Shown here piece after piece: positions 28,686-33,964 of a DNA stretch of 33,964 bases. The stretch comes from JAOTYV01 sp041557595 (GTDB lineage Bacteria; Pseudomonadota; Alphaproteobacteria; UBA8366). The translations under genes and the position numbers were made by a program. The DNA is taken from the NCBI GenBank assembly GCA_041557595.1, contig JBFFGE010000022.1, positions 1 to 33,964 of the forward strand, read 5' to 3'. The first letter of the stretch is position 1. Each line of letters begins with the position of its first letter. The notes under the pieces were generated by a model. It searched no databases and was not told the origin of the DNA. It saw only the letters and a list, made by a program, of their open reading frames with translations.

Positions 28686-29633
28686 TTACAGGCTCTCGAC
28701 ATGCCGGATCATGCGCGTGCGCATATCACCGTCGGGCAGTGGTCCATAGGCTGCCCCCATGTTTTCCAGCATATGATCGACCCGCGAGGTCGCCGGAATG
28801 GCGCAGGTGACGGCCGGGTGCGAGATGATGAATTTGAGAAAGAACTGAGCCCAGTTGGCGCAATCGAATTCGCCGGCCCAGGCGGGCAGGGGGTGGCGTT
28901 CGAAACGATCGAACAGCGCGCCGCGCCGGAACGGCCGGTTGACGATGACCGCCAGACCGCGCTCGGCGGCCAGCGGTAGCAGGCGGCGCTCGGCCTCGCG
29001 GTCGACCACGTTGTAGGTGAATTGCACGAAATCGATTGGCTGTGTCGCCATGACGCGGGCAAATTCTTCATGGCGGCTGCCGTGCGAGGTGGTGATGCCG
29101 ATATAGCGCACGCGCCCTTGGGATTTCCATTCCTTCAGCGTTTCAAGATGGGCTTCCCAGTCGACCAAGTTATGGACCTGCATCAGATGAAACCGATTCA
29201 CACCCCACAGTTTGAACGAGTCGTTCATTTGCCGCTCGCCCAACAAGCGGGACAGGGTCCATACCTTGGTGGCGGAGAACAGCGCATCCGCGTTGGCGAT
29301 GCGCTTCAGGCAATAGCCGATGACCTCCTCCGACGATCCGTACATGGGTGACGAATCGATCAACCCGCCGCCCCGGTCGAAAAAAGCCTGCAGTACTTTG
29401 ACGCGCTGGTTGCGTAAGGAGACATTGTCGCCGACGTTGAAGGTGATCCACGAACCCATCCCGATCACCGGGATGCGCTCGCCACTGGCGGGGATCGGCC
29501 GCTTCCGAATAGGGCCGATGGCGGCCGCGGCGCCTCTTCCTCCGGCGACCAGCCCTGTTCCCGGAACCAGGCCGCGCGCGGCCATCGCGACGAGTAGCGC
29601 GCGGCGCGTCAGCATCGGCCCGATCCGGTTCAT
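28686..29633 (-). CDS. Aldo/keto reductase with Tat-type signal
   Basis: This 315-residue aldo-keto reductase has the catalytic set in order: D and Y in DSSPMYG, K in SATKVW and H in MQVHNL. A twin-arginine signal is visible at the N terminus (LTRRALLVAMAARG, then a small-residue region to about residue 38), so the enzyme is probably exported folded to the periplasm. That is unusual for NAD(P)H enzymes and suggests a tightly bound cofactor or another use. The ATG at 29633 follows AGGAG. It lies between the MaoC pair (75-base gap) and DUF6064 on the same strand. Confidence 0.87.
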   Translation of the reverse strand: MNRIGPMLTRRALLVAMAARGLVPGTGLVAGGRGAAAAIGPIRKRPIPASGERIPVIGMGSWITFNVGDNVSLRNQRVKVLQAFFDRGGGLIDSSPMYGSSEEVIGYCLKRIANADALFSATKVWTLSRLLGERQMNDSFKLWGVNRFHLMQVHNLVDWEAHLETLKEWKSQGRVRYIGITTSHGSRHEEFARVMATQPIDFVQFTYNVVDREAERRLLPLAAERGLAVIVNRPFRRGALFDRFERHPLPAWAGEFDCANWAQFFLKFIISHPAVTCAIPATSRVDHMLENMGAAYGPLPDGDMRTRMIRHVESL

Positions 29634-29708
29634 CCGTTTCTCCTGGGTCGTGTTCGGATATTGGATCGGCGGGGCCGGAAGGCAAGTGTCGTGCGCGGTC
29701 GGCGGCGC

Positions 29709-30131
29709 TTACGGATCGATCCGCGCGGTCGCGGTTCCGGTGATCACGGTCTTGCCGTCCTGGTTTTTCGTCTCCAGGGTCAGGTCGACCAAATGGTCGC
29801 CGCCTTCTTCGCGGATTTCGACGACCGTGGCTTCGGCGGTCAGCGTATCGCCCGGCCAGACCTGGTTGGTGAACCGCACGCCGAATTTCGCGAGCCGGCC
29901 GTCGCCGACATAATTGGTCAGCATCTTGCCGGTCAGTCCCATCGACAGCATGCCGTGCGCGAACACGCCGGGATATCCGGCGATTTCGCGAGAATAGACA
30001 TCGTCGGTGTGCAGCGGATTGTAGTCGCCGGAGGTGCCCGCATACATCACGAGCTGGGTCCGGGTCAGATCCTCGACGACGACTTCCTTGTGGCTGTCGC
30101 CGGGTTTCAATGTGCTTGCGCTGAGCGCCAT
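29709..30131 (-). CDS. MaoC-like hot-dog dehydratase
   Basis: The 140-residue protein is a single hot-dog domain of the MaoC/R-hydratase type with the D36...N38...H41 motif in SGDYNPLHTDD. Such proteins hydrate 2-enoyl-CoA to R-3-hydroxyacyl-CoA. It begins 13 bases after a second, differently shaped hot-dog gene, so the two probably form a heteromeric hydratase, as in HadAB or ChsH1-ChsH2 systems. The ATG at 30131 follows a GGGAGGG site. Length is normal for a single-domain MaoC subunit. Confidence 0.88.
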   Translation of the reverse strand: MALSASTLKPGDSHKEVVVEDLTRTQLVMYAGTSGDYNPLHTDDVYSREIAGYPGVFAHGMLSMGLTGKMLTNYVGDGRLAKFGVRFTNQVWPGDTLTAEATVVEIREEGGDHLVDLTLETKNQDGKTVITGTATARIDP

Positions 30132-30144
30132 CGTTCTGCCCTCC

Positions 30145-30630
30145 CTAACCCTGATCGACCGGACGTTCGGTCGTCACGCCGACCGCCCGCGCCGTAATCA
30201 CGAGGTCGCCGTTCTGATCGCGGTATTCCTGAATGCGTTCGACGAAGGTCAGCTTGCCGGCGCGTTTGCTCTCCTTTTCCCAGGTCTTGCCCTCTCTCAT
30301 GGTGACCGTCAGCTGATCGCCGGGTTTCAGGTGCCGGTGGTATTCGAAATGCTGCTCGGCGTGCAGCCCGCCGCTGCTCGGCGCGGGACCGTCCAGCCCG
30401 GTGGGATTTTTGCCCGAGCCGAACCATTTGACGCCGTTTTTCGGGCGCAGGTGATAGTCCGGATCGAATTGCGACACCGCGCGGGGAAAAGTCGGCGGGG
30501 CGATGATATGTCCAACGTCGCTTTTCTTTGCATAGTCTTCGTCGTGGTAGATCGGGTTGTCATCGCCGATCGAACGGGCAAACATCATGATATGCGTTGC
30601 CTCGACCGGCATCTTGATTTCGTCGGACAC
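30145..30630 (-). CDS. MaoC N-terminal-type hot-dog protein
   Basis: The 161-residue protein has the MaoC_dehydrat_N pattern: an early FARSIGDDNPIYHD with its own D24-x4-H29 motif, then the HLRPKNGVKWFGSGKN loop and EFQYH-like EYHRHLKPGD. It is the usual partner of a single-domain MaoC subunit and lies just upstream of one. Both genes keep a D-x4-H motif, so which carries the active site cannot be said. The start is GTG at 30630 with GGAGGG ahead. The gene diverges from the LLM oxidoreductase over 112 bases. Confidence 0.85.
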   Translation of the reverse strand: MSDEIKMPVEATHIMMFARSIGDDNPIYHDEDYAKKSDVGHIIAPPTFPRAVSQFDPDYHLRPKNGVKWFGSGKNPTGLDGPAPSSGGLHAEQHFEYHRHLKPGDQLTVTMREGKTWEKESKRAGKLTFVERIQEYRDQNGDLVITARAVGVTTERPVDQG

Positions 30631-30742
30631 GGTTTCCCTCCTGCATGCGTAGCGAGCCGTCGGTTTAATCAGGGATTATAAGCTTGTTACGGGTCTTGTG
30701 CACAGCCGGGCCGCGGAACCGGCCAAATCAAAGGAAACAGCA

Positions 30743-31612
30743 ATGAAGATCGGAAAATTTGGCGTCTGGTTCTCGACGAACGGGTTGGACAGGGCGCAAT
30801 TGGTCGCCCTGGCGCAAGGTGTCGAGCGGTTGAACTACGACGTACTGTGGTATCCGGAATCGCTGGGCTATGAGTCGCTATCGCTCGGCGGGTTTCTATT
30901 GGGTCAGACCGAGCGGCTAGGTCTCGGCAGCGGGATCGCGAATATCTACGGCCGGGACGCCATCGCCGCGATGGCGGGGCACGACACGCTGAACATCCTG
31001 TACGGCGACCGTTTCATCCTGGGCCTCGGCGTCTCGCATATCCCGCTCGTCGAAGGCCAGCGGGGACATGCCTATGGCAAGCCGGTCGCCACCATGCGGA
31101 CCTATCTGGAGTCCATGATGGCGGCGGAATTGGCGATAACCGCGCCGACGCGGAATGTCGTTCTCGCGGCACTCGGCCCGAACATGCTGGCGCTCGCGCG
31201 CGACGCGACCGCCGGTGCGTTACCTTACAACGTGACACCCGAACACACCGCCGAAGCGAAGAATATTCTCGGGCCGGATGCCCGGCTCTGCGTCGAGCAG
31301 AAAATTTGTCTGACCCCCGATCCCAAAACGGCGCGGGACGTGGCGGCGGCCAACATGGCGCGCTACATGGCCATGCCGAACTACCGCAACAACTGGCTCA
31401 GGCTGGGATTCACCGAGGATGAGCTGTCGGGGCGCGGCAGCGACCGGTTCCTCGACGCCATGGTCGCCTGGGGCAGCGAAGCGGAAATCCGGTCCCGGAT
31501 CGATGCGCATTTTGCCGCCGGCGCGACCCATGTCTGCATCCAGCCGCTCGATCCGTCGGGCGCCGCGACGCCGGACTGGAACGCGCTGGAGGCCTTCGCC
31601 CCCGGCGGATAG
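30743..31612 (+). CDS. LLM-class flavin-dependent oxidoreductase (TIGR03620-like)
   Basis: This 289-residue TIM-barrel protein belongs to the luciferase-like monooxygenase/F420-dependent oxidoreductase class. The N-terminal KFGVWFSTNGLD, DVLWYPES and GRFILGLGVSH-like (DRFILGLGVSH) strands fit the TIGR03620 group. Whether it uses FMN or F420 cannot be told. The ATG at 30743 is preferred because AAAGGA lies just before it; an upstream in-frame ATG at 30698 lacks this. Its TAG stop directly abuts the stop of the convergent second TauD gene, with no base between. Confidence 0.87.
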   Translation: MKIGKFGVWFSTNGLDRAQLVALAQGVERLNYDVLWYPESLGYESLSLGGFLLGQTERLGLGSGIANIYGRDAIAAMAGHDTLNILYGDRFILGLGVSHIPLVEGQRGHAYGKPVATMRTYLESMMAAELAITAPTRNVVLAALGPNMLALARDATAGALPYNVTPEHTAEAKNILGPDARLCVEQKICLTPDPKTARDVAAANMARYMAMPNYRNNWLRLGFTEDELSGRGSDRFLDAMVAWGSEAEIRSRIDAHFAAGATHVCIQPLDPSGAATPDWNALEAFAPGG

Positions 31613-32479
31613 CTACTTTTGCGGCGCCGTCGGGCCGTCACCCGCCACGGTGACGCGCTGCAAAAATCGGCGGTGCCGTTGCGTGTCATAGGGCGTCGCG
31701 CGGTGCAGCAGGCAGCGATTGTCGTAGACGATCAAGTCGTCCGGTTGCCATTCATGCCGGTAGACGAATTGCGGCTGCGTCCCGAAATCCAGCAGTTCGA
31801 TCAGTAACGCGCGGCCCGTTTTCACCGGTTGCCCGATGATATGCGACGCGTGCGCCCCGATGAACAGGTTCTTGCGGCCATTGGCGGGATTGCTGCGCAC
31901 CACCGCCTGGCGCACCGGTGGCGTCTCTTTCTTCTGTTCCTCGCTCATCACGGCGGGATCGACCTGTTGGCGCGAATTGAAAAGGCTGTGTTCGGCAATC
32001 AACCCCTCGAGCGAATTCTGCCTGTCTTGTGGCAGGGCGTCCCAGGTGGCGCGCAACGAGGCGAATTCCGTGGCGCCCCCTTCCGGCGGCACGAGCCGTC
32101 CCGACAGGAGCGAACACAGCGACGGGATTACCCGATACGAGCTGTCGGAATGCCACAACTCGTTCGCGCGCTGATACACCATGCGCCGGTCATCCGGCGG
32201 GATACGCTCGCCGGTGGCGATGTCGAGGTTCGATTGCCGGGAAAACGGCGTGCCGCCGCCGGGGTTGTTGCTGGTCGCCTTCAGTACCGGGCCGAACCTT
32301 TCGCTGAACACGACCTGGCGCTCGTCGGTCATCATTGCGCCGCGGAACAGCAGCAGGGAATGGTCGTCGAGCGCTGCTCGGATGTCGGCAAAGACGCCAT
32401 CGTCGATCGGTTTGGTGATATCCACGTCGGATATTTCCACTCCGAAGAGCGGGTGCAGCATGTGGGTTTTCAGTGTCAT
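31613..32479 (-). CDS. TauD/TfdA-family Fe(II)/2-oxoglutarate dioxygenase, second copy
   Basis: The 288-residue oxygenase has the facial triad H110 and D112 (LWHSDSSY) and H259 (LLHRATPYD) with arginines downstream for 2-oxoglutarate. It is a clear paralogue of the TauD gene at 21898-22794 (shared WHSDSS, TEFA, EHSL, SR and GRK..L blocks) but diverged. The substrate is unknown. The ATG at 32479 lies 142 bases from, and divergent to, a class III CoA-transferase. The stop TAG touches that of the LLM gene. Confidence 0.9.
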   Translation of the reverse strand: MTLKTHMLHPLFGVEISDVDITKPIDDGVFADIRAALDDHSLLLFRGAMMTDERQVVFSERFGPVLKATSNNPGGGTPFSRQSNLDIATGERIPPDDRRMVYQRANELWHSDSSYRVIPSLCSLLSGRLVPPEGGATEFASLRATWDALPQDRQNSLEGLIAEHSLFNSRQQVDPAVMSEEQKKETPPVRQAVVRSNPANGRKNLFIGAHASHIIGQPVKTGRALLIELLDFGTQPQFVYRHEWQPDDLIVYDNRCLLHRATPYDTQRHRRFLQRVTVAGDGPTAPQK

Positions 32480-32621
32480 TGCGACTATCGCGTCCGTGGT
32501 TGCGGCGGCAGGAGCACTCTAGCGGGGATTGGCCGAATCGACCAATCCGCGGCCTTGCCCGATGCCGGTGGGGCGTCCTAAGGTACCGCTCCCCTCCCAA
32601 CAAACCGGCTTCAGGACATCG

Positions 32622-33827
32622 ATGTCAAACGATCAGGACACCCCGCTCAAGGGCCTTCGGGTCATCGACGCCGCGACCGTCATCGCCGGTCCGACGATCG
32701 GCATGCTGCTCGGCGATTTCGGCGCCGATGTGATCAAGGTAGAACACCCGCGCGGCGATGTGCTGCGCCATACCGGCTACCAGAAGGATGGCGTCGGCCT
32801 CTGGTTCAAGATGGCGAACCGCAACAAGCGCTGCGTCACGCTGAATTTCAGCAAGGCGGAGGGGCAGGCCCTGTTCAAGCAATTGATCAATACGACGGAT
32901 GTGCTGATCGAGAATTTCCGCACCGGCACGATGGAAAAATGGGGTCTGGGTTGGGAGGATCTGAAGGCGATCAATCCGCGCCTCGTCATGGTGCGCGTGA
33001 CCGGATTCGGACAGACCGGTCCCTACCGGCACCGGCCCGGTTTCGGCACCATCGCCGAAGCGTTCAGCGGTTTCGCCGCGATCACCGGCGAAGCGGACGG
33101 TCCGCCGACGCTGCCGAATTTCGGACTTGCCGACGGCATCGCCGCGTCATACGGCACCTTTGCGACGATGTTCGCCTTGTACCATCGCGATGCGCAGGGC
33201 GGCGGCAAGGGCCAGTATATCGACCTCAGCATTTACGAGCCGATTTTTCAGGTCATGGGCCCGCAACCGCTGCAATACGATCAGCTCGGCGTCATCCAGG
33301 AACGCTGGGGCAACCGGTCGAAGAACAATGCGCCCCGCAATACCTACCGGACAAAGGACGGCCACTGGGTTGCGCTCTCGACCAATTCGCCGGCCATCGT
33401 CACCCGCGTGCTGACGCTTTGCGGCGGCAAGGAGGCGGCGGAGGACCCCCGCTTCGCGACGCCGCAAAGCCGGGTCGAGCACATCGAAGAAGTCGATGGC
33501 CTGGTCGGCGACTGGATCGCGGCGCGCACTCTGGACGTCGTGCTCAAGGAATTCGAGGACGCCGAGGCGGCCATTGGCCCTGCCTATGACATCGCCCAGA
33601 TCTTCAAGGACCCGCAATACCAGGCGCGCAACGACATCGTCGAAGTGGCGGACGAGGACCTCGGCCCGATCCGGATGACCAACGCCTTTCCGTTCCTGTC
33701 CGAGACGCCGGCGAAAGTCCGCCACGCCGGCGCGCGCAAAGGGCAGCATAATCGGGAAATCTACTGCGACGAGCTCGGCCTCGATCCCGATAGGTTGGCG
33801 GCGCTGGAAGACGACGGCGTCATTTAG
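32622..33827 (+). CDS. CaiB/BaiF class III CoA-transferase, second copy (atypical active site)
   Basis: The 401-residue protein has the class III CoA-transferase fold markers LKGLRVIDAA, GADVIKVEHPRGD and ANRNKRCVTL. In the segment that normally reads G-[FY]-D-x3-Q it reads RPGFGTIAEAFSG, so the catalytic Asp position is G142 and the Gln is E146. It may use another residue or have a different activity. The ATG at 32622 follows TCAGGA; the longer frame to 32529 has no similarity. It diverges from the second TauD gene. Confidence 0.9.
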   Translation: MSNDQDTPLKGLRVIDAATVIAGPTIGMLLGDFGADVIKVEHPRGDVLRHTGYQKDGVGLWFKMANRNKRCVTLNFSKAEGQALFKQLINTTDVLIENFRTGTMEKWGLGWEDLKAINPRLVMVRVTGFGQTGPYRHRPGFGTIAEAFSGFAAITGEADGPPTLPNFGLADGIAASYGTFATMFALYHRDAQGGGKGQYIDLSIYEPIFQVMGPQPLQYDQLGVIQERWGNRSKNNAPRNTYRTKDGHWVALSTNSPAIVTRVLTLCGGKEAAEDPRFATPQSRVEHIEEVDGLVGDWIAARTLDVVLKEFEDAEAAIGPAYDIAQIFKDPQYQARNDIVEVADEDLGPIRMTNAFPFLSETPAKVRHAGARKGQHNREIYCDELGLDPDRLAALEDDGVI

Positions 33828-33964
33828 TTCCCTGTGAAGAACTCAGACGCCTTTGATATGGCGTTCATTTTCCTGGTTCGCAGTAATGGGATTTGCAAGA
33901 AACTGGCGTTTCGGCTGGGTTTTCTTGCGATTTGGGATTCATTTTCCGGCTGATTTGTGATTCC
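33828..33964. other. Non-coding end of window with a weak hairpin and a short direct repeat
   Basis: No gene is visible in these 137 bases. A weak 5-bp stem (ACGCC at 33847-33851, GGCGT at 33860-33864) followed by TCATTTT could end the CoA-transferase transcript. A near-perfect direct repeat, GATTTGGGATTC (33929-33940) and GATTTGTGATTC (33952-33963), lies at the edge and may belong to a dispersed repeat that continues past the window. Confidence 0.4.

Overview
The window is GC-rich, densely coded bacterial DNA that most resembles an alphaproteobacterium, perhaps Rhodospirillales-like. This rests on family resemblance and base composition judged by eye; there is no rRNA or tRNA to settle it. 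I find 27 protein genes, no RNA genes, no insertion sequence and no CRISPR array. No stretch longer than about 230 bases lacks a gene. The largest gaps are 12089-12296 and 20328-20557, both described in the features.

Region 1 (1-1302) holds a perfect 52-base tandem duplication and a membrane-anchored endonuclease/exonuclease/phosphatase gene whose stop codon lies inside the repeat. Region 2 (1432-12990) is a large plus-strand cluster for cyclic-amide (hydantoin-type) metabolism: D-hydantoinase, N-carbamoyl-D-amino-acid hydrolase and an Asp/Glu/hydantoin racemase. These are followed by two HyuA/HyuB (N-methylhydantoinase/oxoprolinase-type) pairs in mirrored order B-A-A-B, and then two tandem Lin0512-family proteins of unknown function. 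The first three enzymes together could convert racemic 5-substituted hydantoins to D-amino acids. A class IV PLP aminotransferase (13179-14108), which might use such amino acids, follows but is set off by repeats on both sides.

Region 3 (14246-20327, minus strand) is housekeeping gltB-gltD, the NADPH-type glutamate synthase. Region 4 (20558-33827) is an accessory acyl-CoA/xenobiotic catabolism region in several short transcription units: an MFS transporter; two TauD/TfdA-type dioxygenases, each next to a class III CoA-transferase; a DUF35/thiolase-like pair; an SDR and a crotonase-family enzyme; a pair of MaoC-type hot-dog proteins; a Tat-exported aldo-keto reductase with a DUF6064 membrane protein; and an LLM-class flavin oxidoreductase. 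The substrate is not evident.

The most distinctive non-coding feature is a family of five short palindromic elements (about 57-107 bases, often bounded by CTAG). They sit at 13091, 14118, 21844, 25928 and 27897. They bracket gene cassettes, and two of them supply or overlap stop codons of flanking genes. The strongest candidates for undescribed biology are the paired Lin0512 proteins in a hydantoinase cluster and this repeat family.
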